Part shown: piece after piece, positions 7,621 to 16,650 of the stretch
How the letters are laid out: the number at the start of each line of letters is the position of its first letter
How positions within the stretch are numbered: position 1 is the stretch's first letter
From: Paenibacillus sambharensis
GTDB lineage: Bacteria > Bacillota > Bacilli > Paenibacillales > Paenibacillaceae
Assembly: GCF_003233845.1 (NCBI RefSeq)
Contig: NZ_QKRB01000057.1
Coordinates: forward strand, 1 to 64,000
Reading direction: 5' to 3'
DNA: 64,000 bases
Notes under the pieces: model-generated
Told to the model about the DNA's origin: nothing
The model's input: only the letters and a program-made list of their open reading frames with translations
The model's database searches: none
Program-made: the position numbers and the translations under genes

Positions 7621-8567
7621 GTCAATTGAGGATTATATTCATGGGGACGCCGGAATTCGCCGTCCCTTCTTTACATAGTCTGGTGGATAACGGCTACGAG
7701 GTGGTGGCAGCTGTATCGCAGCCTGACCGTCCCAAGGGCCGCAAGAAGGTGCTTGCCCCTACTCCAGTGAAGGAAGCGGCGCAAGCACGCGGCATTCCCG
7801 TTCTGCAGCCGCAGCGGATGCGCAGCCCCGAAGCGGTAGCTGAGCTTGCCGAGTTCGAGCCGGATTTGATTGTGACAGCGGCTTACGGGCAAATCCTGCC
7901 CAGAGCCGTACTGGATCTGCCGCGCCTCGGTTGTATTAACGTGCATGGTTCGCTGCTGCCCAAATACCGCGGTGGTGCGCCGATTCAGCGGTCTATTATC
8001 AATGGCGAGGCCGTCACGGGTGTAACCATTATGTATATGGCGGAAGGCCTCGACACCGGTGACATGATCAGCCGTGTAGAGGTTCCGATCCGCGACGAGG
8101 ACACCTCGGGCACAATGTTCGAGAAGCTAAGTAGGGCTGGTGCAGCACTGCTGCTTGAAACACTGCCCTCGATAGTTGACGGGACTGCGAAGGCTGTGCC
8201 GCAGGATGACGCGGAGGCAACCTATGCGCCGAACCTGACCCGCGAGGATGAACGGATCGACTGGACACGCAGTGCCAGAGAAATATTCAACCAGGTACGG
8301 GGACTTGTCCCGATGGCCGGGGCTTTTACCTATTATAACGGCGATGTCTTGAAGGTGTGGGAAAGCCGGGCGCTGGACAAGCAGGCAGCCCTGGCGCCAG
8401 GCACGATAGCGGAAGTGTCGGCTTCTTCACTCATCGTGCAGACCGGCGAAGGCATGCTGGAGCTCCTTCAGGTTCAGCCTGCAGGCAAGAAGGCGATGCC
8501 CGCATCCGAGTGGCTGAAGGGCACCCGGCCTGAGCCCGGCGCTGTGCTGGGCGGAGGAGAGCAATGA
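7617..8567 (+). CDS. fmt: Methionyl-tRNA formyltransferase
   Basis: Formylates initiator Met-tRNA using 10-formyltetrahydrofolate. The N-terminal transferase domain has FMGTPEFAVP, the catalytic NVHGSLLPKYRGGAP and GLDTGDMISR. A C-terminal OB-like tRNA-binding domain starts near residue 210. The start is either the GTG at 7617, overlapping the def stop as GTGA, or the TTG at 7626, which has better spacing from GGAG at 7612-7615. The difference is three residues. The 316-residue length is normal. The stop overlaps the rsmB ATG. Confidence 0.95.
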   Translation: MSQLRIIFMGTPEFAVPSLHSLVDNGYEVVAAVSQPDRPKGRKKVLAPTPVKEAAQARGIPVLQPQRMRSPEAVAELAEFEPDLIVTAAYGQILPRAVLDLPRLGCINVHGSLLPKYRGGAPIQRSIINGEAVTGVTIMYMAEGLDTGDMISRVEVPIRDEDTSGTMFEKLSRAGAALLLETLPSIVDGTAKAVPQDDAEATYAPNLTREDERIDWTRSAREIFNQVRGLVPMAGAFTYYNGDVLKVWESRALDKQAALAPGTIAEVSASSLIVQTGEGMLELLQVQPAGKKAMPASEWLKGTRPEPGAVLGGGEQ

Positions 8568-9940
8568 GCGGCCGCAAAGGGAATACAGCGCGTGAAGTGG
8601 CACTGAATGTGCTGATTCGCATCGAGCGGGAAGGCGCCTACAGTAATCTTGAGCTTAACCGTGCGCTCAAGGAATCCGGCTTGTCCCGGGCGGATGCCGG
8701 GCTTGTGACCGAGCTTGTCTACGGAACGATTCAACGGAAGGCCACACTGGATTACTGGCTGAACGGCTTTGTCGCCAAGGGCACGGCCAAGCTTCAAACC
8801 TGGGTGCTGCTGCTGCTGCGGATGAGCTTGTACCAGATGGTATACCTTGACCGTGTTCCTGCCCATGCGGCTGTCCATGAAGCGGTTCAGATTGCCAAGA
8901 AGCGCGGCCACCAAGGCATATCCGGGATGGTTAACGGCGTATTGCGCAACATCGACCGCAGCCGGGACCGTCTGTCGCTTCCTGAGGAGAAGGATGATGT
9001 GAAGCGTATTGCCCTTAAGCATTCGTATCCGGAATGGATGGTAAGCCGCTGGCTTGAGATCTACGGGGCAGAGAAAACCGAAGCGATCTGTGCGGCAGGC
9101 AACGAACCGCCGCGTCCGAGCATTCGGGTCAACCGGATGCGCAGCGGCCGTGATGCGGTTGTCGACCGTTTGCGGCACGCGGGTTATGCCGCAATGCCCT
9201 CTCCGCTGTCGGCCTCGGGTATTGTCGTGCAAGGCGGAGGCAATCTGGCGGACCATGAGGCGTTCCGCGCAGGTGACTGGACTGTCCAGGATGAAAGCTC
9301 GATGCTGGTGGCCGAGGTAGCTGCACCCAAGCCGGGGATGCAGGTTTTGGACTGCTGTGCGGCTCCCGGGGGGAAGACTACGCACCTGGCCGAGATAATG
9401 GAAGACGAGGGGACCGTATGGTCCAATGATATTCATCCCCACAAGGAAGAACTGATCAAGGACCAGGTTGACCGTCTGGGCCTGCGGGCGGTACGGACTA
9501 CGGTGATGGACGCAGAGGATTTGCCGCAGCGGCACGCTGCCGGCTCAATGGATGTCGTCCTGCTGGACGCGCCCTGCAGCGGGCTGGGGGTTATCAGGCG
9601 GAAGCCGGAAATCAAGTGGACGAAAGAGCCCAGTGATGTGGCAGCCATTGCCGCTATCCAAAACCGGCTGCTGGATGCTGCTTCCGTGCTCGTCCGTCCG
9701 GGCGGGGTGCTCGTTTATAGTACCTGTACTATGGAACGGGAAGAGAATGAACAGCAGGTTGAGCGGTTTCTAAGCCGCAACGAAGCATTTGAGCTTGACC
9801 CTGAATGGCCGGAGAAAATTCTGGATGTGCTGCAGACGGCTGGTGCGCTGGAAGGACAGCCTGCCGGCATGGTTCAGCTGCTGCCCCAGCACTTTGGCAG
9901 CGACGGCTTTTTCATTGCCAGATTGCGAAGACGCGGCTAA
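8564..9940 (+). CDS. rsmB: 16S rRNA (cytosine-967-C5)-methyltransferase RsmB
   Basis: Methylates C967 of 16S rRNA with S-adenosylmethionine. An N-terminal NusB-like RNA-binding domain (about 1-140) is followed by a Rossmann methyltransferase with the SAM motif LDCCAAPGGKTTHLAE. The two active-site cysteines of the m5C family are seen in DAPCSGLGVIRRKP and YSTCTMEREENEQQ. The ATG overlaps the fmt stop (ATGA). The 458 residues match family length, and the order fmt-rsmB-rlmN is as in B. subtilis. Confidence 0.95.
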   Translation: MSGRKGNTAREVALNVLIRIEREGAYSNLELNRALKESGLSRADAGLVTELVYGTIQRKATLDYWLNGFVAKGTAKLQTWVLLLLRMSLYQMVYLDRVPAHAAVHEAVQIAKKRGHQGISGMVNGVLRNIDRSRDRLSLPEEKDDVKRIALKHSYPEWMVSRWLEIYGAEKTEAICAAGNEPPRPSIRVNRMRSGRDAVVDRLRHAGYAAMPSPLSASGIVVQGGGNLADHEAFRAGDWTVQDESSMLVAEVAAPKPGMQVLDCCAAPGGKTTHLAEIMEDEGTVWSNDIHPHKEELIKDQVDRLGLRAVRTTVMDAEDLPQRHAAGSMDVVLLDAPCSGLGVIRRKPEIKWTKEPSDVAAIAAIQNRLLDAASVLVRPGGVLVYSTCTMEREENEQQVERFLSRNEAFELDPEWPEKILDVLQTAGALEGQPAGMVQLLPQHFGSDGFFIARLRRRG

Positions 9941-10040
9941 TTTCCACTTTGTAGTCCGTCCCGCCCAATTGTGGTAAAATAGGACGATGGCCAAGGCAAA
10001 AGAAGCACCAACAAATACCACAACAGAACGGGTGAACAGA

Positions 10041-11084
10041 ATGAAGCCGTTTATATATGATTTTACATTGGAGCAGCTGCAGGACTGGATGAAGGAAAAC
10101 GGCGAGCCTGCGTTCCGCGGAGGCCAGCTGTTTGACTGGCTGTACGTGAAGCGGGTGCGCTCCTTCGAGGAGATGTCCAATCTTCCCAAACAGCTCCGGG
10201 AGAAGCTGGAGGACAGCTTCCGCTTCGTTACATTGAACGAGATCACAAGAATGGAGTCCAAGGACGGCACAGTGAAATATCTGTTCGGGCTTCACGACAA
10301 CCACGCAATTGAGACAGTTGTCATGCGGCACAACTACGGCAACAGCATCTGTGTGACGACGCAGGTGGGCTGCCGGGTCGGCTGCACCTTCTGCGCTTCC
10401 ACGCTTGGCGGGCTGAAGCGCAATCTGACGGCCGGTGAGATTGTGGCGCAGGTCGTAACGGCCCAGCGGATGATGGACGAGACGGAAGAGCGCATCTCGA
10501 GCATCGTCATCATGGGCACAGGCGAACCGTTCGAGAACTATGACGAGACGATGAATTTCCTCCGGATTATGATCCATGAGAAGGGCCTTAACATTGGCCA
10601 GCGGCATATTACCGTATCGACCAGCGGAATCGTGCCAAGCATGTACAAATTTGCCGATGAGAACACGCAGATCAATCTGGCGATCTCGATTCATGCGCCT
10701 AACGATGCGCTGCGGTCGAAGCTTATGCCGGTCAACCGGCGCTTTCCGTTCGAGGAAGTAATGGAAGCTCTCCGCTACTACATTGCCAAGACCGGCCGCC
10801 GGGTGACATTCGAGTATGCTTTGATCGGCGGAGTGAATGACCGTCCCGAGCATGCCGAGGAGCTGGCTGATGTCCTGCAGGGCATGCTGTGCCATGTGAA
10901 TCTGATCCCGGTTAACTATGTGCCTGAACGCAACTATGTACGTACACCGCGGGAGGATATTTTCGAATTCCAGCGCATATTGGAACGGAAGAAAATCAAC
11001 GCAACGATCCGCCGGGAACAGGGGCATGACATTGCCGCCGCCTGCGGGCAGCTGCGTGCGAAGCATATGGAGTCCACGAGGTGA
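10041..11084 (+). CDS. rlmN: Dual-specificity RNA methyltransferase RlmN
   Basis: A radical SAM enzyme that methylates C2 of A2503 in 23S rRNA and A37 of some tRNAs. The iron-sulfur cluster motif [10 protein letters not shown] is near residue 112, [10 protein letters not shown] follows, and the C-terminal cysteine of the methylation cycle is in AAACGQLR. The frame could begin at an ATG at 9987, but the ATG at 10041 has GGTGA at optimal distance and gives the common [16 protein letters not shown] start (347 residues). TAAAAT at 9975-9980 might be a -10 element, which would leave 9987 almost leaderless and favours the later start. Confidence 0.93.
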   Translation: MKPFIYDFTLEQLQDWMKENGEPAFRGGQLFDWLYVKRVRSFEEMSNLPKQLREKLEDSFRFVTLNEITRMESKDGTVKYLFGLHDNHAIETVVMRHNYGNSICVTTQVGCRVGCTFCASTLGGLKRNLTAGEIVAQVVTAQRMMDETEERISSIVIMGTGEPFENYDETMNFLRIMIHEKGLNIGQRHITVSTSGIVPSMYKFADENTQINLAISIHAPNDALRSKLMPVNRRFPFEEVMEALRYYIAKTGRRVTFEYALIGGVNDRPEHAEELADVLQGMLCHVNLIPVNYVPERNYVRTPREDIFEFQRILERKKINATIRREQGHDIAAACGQLRAKHMESTR

Positions 11085-11091
11085 ATAAGGA

Positions 11092-11847
11092 TTGAAAACC
11101 GCAAATCGCAGTGATATTGGACGAATTCGGCTTGTAAATGAAGACCGTGCCTGGGCGGAGTTGACTGCCGGCGGCATTGGAGTGGCCATTGTGGCAGACG
11201 GCATGGGCGGCCATCAGGCCGGCGATGTGGCGAGTCAGCTGGCGGTGGACACGTTTCGCGAGGTCATGAGCAGCGTCAGCGGCGAGCTTACGCTTGAGGC
11301 TGCCAAGACGCTGCTCAGGCAGGCGATCCTGCAGGCCAATGAGGTTGTTTACGAGCTGGCTTCGCAGAATGACCACTATCACAATATGGGTACCACAGTA
11401 GTGGCTGCCATGCTGCTGCAGGACAGCGGCGTGGTAGGCCATATCGGTGACAGCCGGGCTTACAAGCTGCGCCAAGGGGAGCTTTGCCAGCTGACGGAGG
11501 ACCATACGCTGGTCAATGAGCTTGCCAAATCGGGGCAGATCAGCGCCGAGGAAGCGGCCAGCCATCCGCGTCGTAATGTGCTGACAAGAGCGCTTGGCAC
11601 CGATCGGGAAGTAGAAGTGGATATTAAAGGCTTCTCCTGGAAAGAAGACGATCTTCTGCTTCTGTGCAGTGATGGTTTGTATTCTATGGTGAGCGATGAA
11701 GAGATGCGGCTGACGCTGCTTGAAAGCGAGCTCGACCTTGATGGCAGGGCTGAACGGCTGATCGAGCAGGCGCTGCATGCCGGCGGCGAGGACAATGTAA
11801 CCGTTCTGCTGGTACATAGCGATTCCGGTGAAGGGCAAGAGGGGTGA
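11092..11847 (+). CDS. stp: PP2C-family protein phosphatase Stp/PrpC
   Basis: Serine/threonine phosphatase that reverses PrkC-dependent phosphorylation. The metal-binding PP2C motifs are in order: NEDRAW, VADGMGGHQAGD, GHIGDSRAYKL, LTEDHTLVNEL, LCSDGLYSMV and GGEDNVTVLLV. At 251 residues it is full length. Translation starts at a TTG whose ribosome binding site GAGGTGA overlaps the rlmN stop. It lies eight bases before prkC, so kinase and phosphatase are cotranscribed as in B. subtilis (prpC-prkC). Confidence 0.95.
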   Translation: MKTANRSDIGRIRLVNEDRAWAELTAGGIGVAIVADGMGGHQAGDVASQLAVDTFREVMSSVSGELTLEAAKTLLRQAILQANEVVYELASQNDHYHNMGTTVVAAMLLQDSGVVGHIGDSRAYKLRQGELCQLTEDHTLVNELAKSGQISAEEAASHPRRNVLTRALGTDREVEVDIKGFSWKEDDLLLLCSDGLYSMVSDEEMRLTLLESELDLDGRAERLIEQALHAGGEDNVTVLLVHSDSGEGQEG

Positions 11848-11854
11848 GTGACCA

Positions 11855-13999
11855 ATGATCGGACATGACTTGGGCGGACGGTATGAGATCCTTGAGCGAA
11901 TTGGCGGCGGAGGCATGGCGCTGGTATATAAGGCGCATGATGTGCTTCTGAGCCGTAATGTCGCCGTCAAAATATTAAGACAGCAGTTCGTTCATGATGA
12001 GGAATTTGTCCGCCGCTTCCGGCGGGAGGCTCAATCGGCCGCTTCCTTATCGCATCCGAATGTCGTCAGTGTCTATGATGTCGGCCAGGAGGATGAGACA
12101 CATTATATCGTCATGGAGTATGTAGAGGGGAGCAATCTGAATGAGGTCATTCAGGAACGCGCTCCTTTGCAGGCGGAGGAAGCGGTTCGTATTGCCCTTC
12201 AAATCTGTGATGCGCTTGAGCATGCGCATCAGAACCAGATTATCCACCGGGACATCAAACCTCATAATATCCTGATCGGCAAGAATGGGCGCGTGAAGGT
12301 GACGGATTTTGGGATCGCCAGAGCGGTCACTTCTTCGACGATTACCCAGACAGGCTCGGTTGTCGGATCGGTTCACTATTTCTCACCGGAACATGCCAAG
12401 GGAGTCAGTACAGGGGAAAAGTCGGACTTATATTCACTTGGTATCGTCTTATACCAGATGTTAACTGGGCGGTTGCCCTTCCTGGGCGAGAGCCCGATCA
12501 GCGTGGCGCTTAAGCATCTGCAGGAGGATTTTGAGGAGCCGCGCGCTGTCAATCCTCATATCCCGCAGAGTGTAGAGAATATTGTGGTCCGCTCCATGCG
12601 GAAGAATCCGGGCGAGAGATACTCGTCAGCCCGTGAAATGCTGAATGACCTGGAGACCTGTCTGCTGCCCGAACGGCTGCATGAGCCGAAGATCACCTTC
12701 GATTTTGACATGGATGAAACACGTGTCATGCCAGCGATTCGTGCGAGTGCAGCGTCAGGCAGCACAGCATCCGCGTCCGGCTCACCGTCCAAGGGAACGC
12801 CGAGCGGCAAGGCAGACAGTGTGACGGGTCCGAATACGAAGCAGGGCAAGAAGTGGGTCAAACCTACGGTAACCGTGGCGGTCACTCTCCTGGTGCTGGC
12901 GGCCGTATTCTTCGGAGTGCGTACTGTGCTCGGCATTCTTGATCCGGGCGAGGTTGATGTACCTTATGTAGTTGGCATGCAGGAGGAAGAAGCAGTACGG
13001 GTATTGACGGAAGCGGGGCTTAAGATTGAAGAGCCGATTGTCTATGAATCAAGGCCTGACATTGAACCTCATACGGTATTTGATCAGAACAAGTCCAATA
13101 TGAAGGTGAAGCAGGGCTCTTATATCAAGCTCTTCGTCAGTACCGGTCCCGACATGGAGGTTATGGAGGATTTCAGCAGCCGGAAGGTGGACGAAGCCGT
13201 TCAGGCTCTAATGGATTTAAACATGACACGCGAGCAGATCAAGACCAATGAAGTATTCAACGAAAGCGATCCGGGGACGATTATTGGACAATCCATTCCG
13301 GCTGGCCAGGAATTCAACCCGCTTGAAAGCAGTATAACCTTCACGGTAAGTAAAGGTGAAGAAACGTTCAAGATGCCGAGCCTTTTAGGAATGGATGAAC
13401 AGAAGGCCCGCAATGAGCTGCAAAAACACGGCCTGAAGCTGGGTCCGGACTCCGGCATCGTCACGGAAGGCAGCTATAAGGGGGACGGCAAGGTTATCGA
13501 TCAGTTCCCCTACAAGCCTGGCGACGACGTAGCGAAGGGCAGCGAAGTCACGCTGACGATCAGCTCCGGCCTGCCAAGCGATGCGGTCAAATATACCTTC
13601 AATATTGCGATTTCGCCTGCCATTGCCGGTGAACCGAGCAAGGTTCGTATCGTCTACTCCGACGCACGCGGTGATAATGTGGAGTCCATTCAGCGTACAA
13701 TAGAAGATACGCAGACTTTCCCGGTTGATGTCGTTCTGGCGCCTAACGGGGAAGCGGTGGTCAGGGTATACCGTGACGGACAGTTCGCAGATTCCTTTAC
13801 GGTCACCTATGATGAGGCCAAGAGCGGCGGCAGCTCCAAGCCGCAGTCTGTACCGGGCCAGCAGGTCGAGCCTCCTGTTACAAGCGAGCCGCCTGCCGAA
13901 GAACAGACTGGCGAGGAACCGCCTGCCGATAAGCCTGCCCAAACCGAAACGCAGTCTGAAGAGGATGGTGGCGAAAGCGATGAGCAGCAGCCCGAATAG
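11855..13999 (+). CDS. prkC: PASTA-domain serine/threonine kinase PrkC
   Basis: A membrane kinase that senses peptidoglycan fragments and lipid II, and in B. subtilis triggers germination and regulates cell-wall metabolism. The N-terminal Hanks kinase (about 10-270) has the glycine loop GGGGMALVYKAHD, AVKIL, the catalytic loop HRDIKPHN and DFGIA. One transmembrane helix at about 332-355 is followed by three extracellular PASTA repeats (about 365-575). The 714-residue protein ends in a further extracellular domain and a Pro/Glu-rich acidic tail after about residue 655, longer than in B. subtilis. The ATG follows GGGGTGAGTG. The end overlaps rsgA by 20 bases. Confidence 0.95.
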   Translation: MIGHDLGGRYEILERIGGGGMALVYKAHDVLLSRNVAVKILRQQFVHDEEFVRRFRREAQSAASLSHPNVVSVYDVGQEDETHYIVMEYVEGSNLNEVIQERAPLQAEEAVRIALQICDALEHAHQNQIIHRDIKPHNILIGKNGRVKVTDFGIARAVTSSTITQTGSVVGSVHYFSPEHAKGVSTGEKSDLYSLGIVLYQMLTGRLPFLGESPISVALKHLQEDFEEPRAVNPHIPQSVENIVVRSMRKNPGERYSSAREMLNDLETCLLPERLHEPKITFDFDMDETRVMPAIRASAASGSTASASGSPSKGTPSGKADSVTGPNTKQGKKWVKPTVTVAVTLLVLAAVFFGVRTVLGILDPGEVDVPYVVGMQEEEAVRVLTEAGLKIEEPIVYESRPDIEPHTVFDQNKSNMKVKQGSYIKLFVSTGPDMEVMEDFSSRKVDEAVQALMDLNMTREQIKTNEVFNESDPGTIIGQSIPAGQEFNPLESSITFTVSKGEETFKMPSLLGMDEQKARNELQKHGLKLGPDSGIVTEGSYKGDGKVIDQFPYKPGDDVAKGSEVTLTISSGLPSDAVKYTFNIAISPAIAGEPSKVRIVYSDARGDNVESIQRTIEDTQTFPVDVVLAPNGEAVVRVYRDGQFADSFTVTYDEAKSGGSSKPQSVPGQQVEPPVTSEPPAEEQTGEEPPADKPAQTETQSEEDGGESDEQQPE

Positions 14000-14924
14000 C
14001 AGCCTGACCGGAACGATTGTTAAAGCGCTGAGCGGTTACTATTACGTGGTTCCTGACGGCCAGAGGGATGTAGAGGACAGTATGATTCAATGCCGCGCCC
14101 GCGGCGTATTCAAGAAGAAGGGCCTGAATCCGCTTGTCGGAGACAGGGTTGTCTATGTGATGACGGATAATGGCGAGGGCACGGTGTCTGAGCTGCTGCC
14201 CCGCCAGTCCGAGCTGATCCGTCCTCCTGTAGCTAATGTAGAGCTGGCCGTACTTGTATTTGCTCTTACTGAGCCGTCGCTTAACCTGCAGCTGCTGGAC
14301 AAGTTCCTGGCCCATATCGAGCATGCGGGCATTGAAGCGGTATTATGCCTGAGCAAGCGTGATTTAGCGGATAACTCGGATACCAAGGAAGCGAAGGAAG
14401 CATTGGAGGCAATGGAAGCCGTGCAGCGGATTTATCCTCCGATCGGCTATGATATCCTGGTGACGAGCTCGCGCAGCGGAGACGGAACCGAAGCGCTTAG
14501 GGAACGGATGCGCGGCCGTGTTGCCGTGTTCTGCGGTCAATCCGGTGTCGGCAAGTCATCCTTGCTGAATGCGCTCGTGCCGGGCCTAGAGCTGGAGACG
14601 AATGCGATCTCTGCGAAGCTTGGCAGGGGTAAGCATACAACCCGTCATGTGGAGCTCATCCGGGTTGAAGAGAACACATTTATAGCCGATACGCCGGGTT
14701 TCAGCCAGCTGGACTTCCAGGAGCTTGGAATCGAGGAGCTCGGCTCCTGCTTCCGCGAATTCCGGGAGCTCTCGTCGGACTGCAAGTTCCGCGGATGCAC
14801 CCATGTGCATGAACCGGAATGCGCCGTAAGGGAGGCGCTGGAGGCAGGGCGGGTTGCTGCAAGCCGGTATGACAATTACTTGCAGTTTCTGGCTGAACTG
14901 AAGGAAAAGAAGCGGAGGTATTAA
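13980..14924 (+). CDS. rsgA: Ribosome small-subunit GTPase RsgA
   Basis: A circularly permuted GTPase that checks late 30S assembly. After an OB fold the permuted order G4 (LSKRDLAD), G1 (GQSGVGKSSLLN), G3 (DTPGFSQL) is visible. The C-terminal zinc finger is in CKFRGCTHVHEPEC. The frame is open upstream from 13725, inside prkC, but the ATG at 13980 is preceded by GGTGG and gives 314 residues and the expected N-terminus. It overlaps the prkC end and, by one base, the rpe start, consistent with coupled translation. Confidence 0.95.
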   Translation: MSSSPNSSLTGTIVKALSGYYYVVPDGQRDVEDSMIQCRARGVFKKKGLNPLVGDRVVYVMTDNGEGTVSELLPRQSELIRPPVANVELAVLVFALTEPSLNLQLLDKFLAHIEHAGIEAVLCLSKRDLADNSDTKEAKEALEAMEAVQRIYPPIGYDILVTSSRSGDGTEALRERMRGRVAVFCGQSGVGKSSLLNALVPGLELETNAISAKLGRGKHTTRHVELIRVEENTFIADTPGFSQLDFQELGIEELGSCFREFRELSSDCKFRGCTHVHEPECAVREALEAGRVAASRYDNYLQFLAELKEKKRRY

Positions 14925-15574
14925 TGATGACAATAATTGCTCCGTCAATCCTGTCAGCTGATTTTGCCCGGCTGGCGGATGACATCCGAGATGTGGACAA
15001 GAGCGGGGCTGACTGGATCCATGTTGACATCATGGACGGCCATTTCGTTCCCAATATTACATTCGGGCCGCTTGTTGTGGATGCAGTTCGCAGCGCAACC
15101 AAGCTGCCTTTTGACGTACACTTGATGATTGAGCAGCCTGAACGGTATATTGCCGACTTCGCCCGGTCGGGTGCCGACCGGATCACGATTCATGCGGAGG
15201 CTTGTGTTCATCTGCATCGTGTCGTGCATATGGTGAAGGAGCTTGGACTGCCTGCCGGTGTCGCCTTGAATCCTTCGACTCCGATTCAGGTCATTGAGCA
15301 TCTGCTGGACGATCTGGATCTGGTGCTCTGTATGACGGTGAACCCCGGATTTGGCGGACAAGCTTATATTCCGCACTCGGCGGCCAAAATCCGTCAGATC
15401 CGCCAGATGCTGAACGAACGGGGCAGAACGGAAGTACATATTGAGGTTGATGGCGGAATCAACGGGGAAACGGCAAAGCTCGTAAAGGAAGCCGGAGCTG
15501 ATGTGCTGGTGGCAGGGAACGCGATATTCAGCCGTGCTGATCGCACGGCGGCAATTGCGGAGCTGAGAGGGTGA
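14924..15574 (+). CDS. rpe: Ribulose-phosphate 3-epimerase
   Basis: Interconverts ribulose-5-phosphate and xylulose-5-phosphate in the pentose phosphate pathway. The TIM-barrel signature is complete: APSILSADFARL, HVDIMDGHFVPNITFGP, DVHLMI, NPGFGGQ and EVDGGIN, including the metal-binding His and Asp residues. The start is the first or second of two adjacent ATGs (14924 or 14927). GGAGGT is best spaced from the second. The first ATG overlaps the rsgA stop. The 216-residue length is normal. In B. subtilis thiN follows, but here a small membrane protein gene takes that place. Confidence 0.95.
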   Translation: MMTIIAPSILSADFARLADDIRDVDKSGADWIHVDIMDGHFVPNITFGPLVVDAVRSATKLPFDVHLMIEQPERYIADFARSGADRITIHAEACVHLHRVVHMVKELGLPAGVALNPSTPIQVIEHLLDDLDLVLCMTVNPGFGGQAYIPHSAAKIRQIRQMLNERGRTEVHIEVDGGINGETAKLVKEAGADVLVAGNAIFSRADRTAAIAELRG

Positions 15575-15858
15575 TGGAGCCGCTCGAGGACAATAAGTGG
15601 AAGAACATCTTCTGGATGCTGGGGTACAGCACGGTGATCGGGCTGCTGCTCGCCGTGTTCTCTTTTATACCCGGTCTTATCCGGTTCGTGTTCTCGCTTG
15701 GCGCGCTGCTGCTCGGCATCCGGTTCTTTGGCAAGTATGACAGCATTGGGCTGCGGATTGGGATGATTGTGCTTTCCGTTATCTTCATTGTGTTCTTCAT
15801 TATGATTGGTGTTATTATTATGTATGCGAACGGCATGCTGGACGAAGTGCCGGCTTGA
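15574..15858 (+). CDS. Small membrane protein of unknown function
   Basis: This protein of about 94 residues has three hydrophobic segments (about 15-36, 38-50 and 60-85) and a short charged N-terminus, so it should be an integral membrane protein. I do not recognise a family. The frame opens with a GTG at 15571, but the ATG at 15574, which shares an A with the rpe stop codon, is better spaced from GAGAGG. It occupies the position of thiN in B. subtilis, between rpe and spoVM. A terminator follows, making it the last gene of the long operon from rsmB/rlmN through rpe. Confidence 0.75.
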   Translation: MEPLEDNKWKNIFWMLGYSTVIGLLLAVFSFIPGLIRFVFSLGALLLGIRFFGKYDSIGLRIGMIVLSVIFIVFFIMIGVIIMYANGMLDEVPA

Positions 15859-15919
15859 TCTTGAACAGGCGGGCTTGATGGTTGTTCATTTGGAATAGGA
15901 CTTCCTTAGGGCGCATAGG

Positions 15920-15957
15920 ATGGTTACATGAGTGCAGTTCTCGTGTAACCATTTTTG
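15920..15957 (+). terminator. Intrinsic terminator before spoVM
   Basis: Thirteen-base arms ATGGTTACATGAG (15920-15932) and CTCGTGTAACCAT (15940-15952) pair with one G-U, followed by TTTTTG. It separates the rpe operon from spoVM. Confidence 0.85.
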
Positions 15958-16017
15958 TTCTGTGCGTATATGATAGACAGAAAGCTGATGATGAGCGTGC
16001 CTAAGGAGGGAAGGAGC

Positions 16018-16098
16018 ATGAAATTTTACACGATCAAGCTGCCGAAGTTTTTGGGTGGTGTCGTGAAAGCGATTCTGAACACATTCCAAAAAAATTAA
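16018..16098 (+). CDS. spoVM: Stage V sporulation protein M
   Basis: SpoVM is a 26-residue amphipathic helix that marks the convex forespore membrane, anchors SpoIVA at the start of coat assembly and inhibits FtsH. The translated sequence begins MKFYTIKLPKFLGG and has 26 residues, the same length as in B. subtilis with close identity, including Pro9. The ATG has AAGGAGGGAAGGAG just upstream. It stands alone between a terminator upstream and a bidirectional terminator downstream, so it should have its own promoter. In B. subtilis that is a sigma-E promoter, but I could not place one confidently in the 60 bases available. Confidence 0.97.
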   Translation: MKFYTIKLPKFLGGVVKAILNTFQKN

Positions 16099-16170
16099 CG
16101 CCAGGAGCCTTTCCTCCAACGGCCGTAGGCCGGAACGATGAAAGCTCCCCAACGGCCGCGTCGTGCAAAT

Positions 16171-16201
16171 AAAAAGCACCTGAACAAGTCAGGTGCTTTT
16201 T
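16171..16201. terminator. Bidirectional terminator between spoVM and rpmB
   Basis: AAAAAGCACCTGA (16171-16183) and TCAGGTGCTTTTT (16189-16201) pair perfectly around ACAAG. The T-runs on both strands serve spoVM (+) and rpmB (-). Confidence 0.92.
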
Positions 16202-16222
16202 GTCTATGGCGTGCAAAAACCA

Positions 16223-16411
16223 TTATACGCGAGTAATTTTACCCGATTTCAGAGCGCGGGTGCTTACCCATACGCGCTTCGGCTTGCCGTCAACCATGAT
16301 GCGAACCTTCTGGACGTTAACGCCCCAAGTACGACGGTTCTTGTTGTTAGCGTGGGAAACGTGGTTGCCCGAACCCGGCGCTTTGCCTGTTACGTAACAC
16401 TTGCGAGACAT
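16223..16411 (-). CDS. rpmB: 50S ribosomal protein L28
   Basis: This 62-residue protein begins [17 protein letters not shown] and contains [14 protein letters not shown] and STRALKSGK, the L28 signature. Only one cysteine is present, so it is the zinc-free form. The frame is open further upstream to 16447, but the ATG at 16411 has GAAGGAGGTG eight bases before it. It runs against its neighbours, as in B. subtilis, where rpmB also opposes spoVM and yloU. Confidence 0.96.
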   Translation of the reverse strand: MSRKCYVTGKAPGSGNHVSHANNKNRRTWGVNVQKVRIMVDGKPKRVWVSTRALKSGKITRV

Positions 16412-16580
16412 GAAATACACCTCCTTCAAAGCTAGAGACCGCTGCAAATAAACACTTGAATATCATATCACAGCAGATTATGAAAATCCACTATATCTTT
16501 CTTGAAAGATGATAACGGGGCGCGGCAGCCAGCCAGAATGAGGAAACCGTAGAAAAATGAAGTCAAAGAGCGGATTAGAC

Positions 16581-16609
16581 TTCAATGTCGCTTTTTTTTA
16601 TAGTACAAT
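16581..16609 (+). promoter_or_regulatory. Probable sigma-A promoter for asp23-fakA
   Basis: TTCAAT and TACAAT are 17 bases apart. The -10 matches five of six positions and the -35 is weak. The region lies between divergent rpmB and the asp23 gene, 42 bases upstream of its start. Confidence 0.5.
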
Positions 16610-16650
16610 GGGGATTAGTCCATAATACATATACAAAGGAGTGATCTTCC

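Noticed and set aside
8474-9535. 353-codon minus-strand frame
   Set aside because: It lies antisense to rsmB, which has all catalytic motifs. The antisense product is His/Pro/Arg-rich without recognisable domains.
9912-11204. 430-codon minus-strand frame
   Set aside because: It is antisense to rlmN and has no matching family or ribosome binding site.
16561-16598. Terminator-like hairpin GAAGTC...GACTTC upstream of asp23
   Set aside because: The T-run starts seven bases after a short stem with a 13-base loop, and the T-run falls in the spacer of a plausible promoter.
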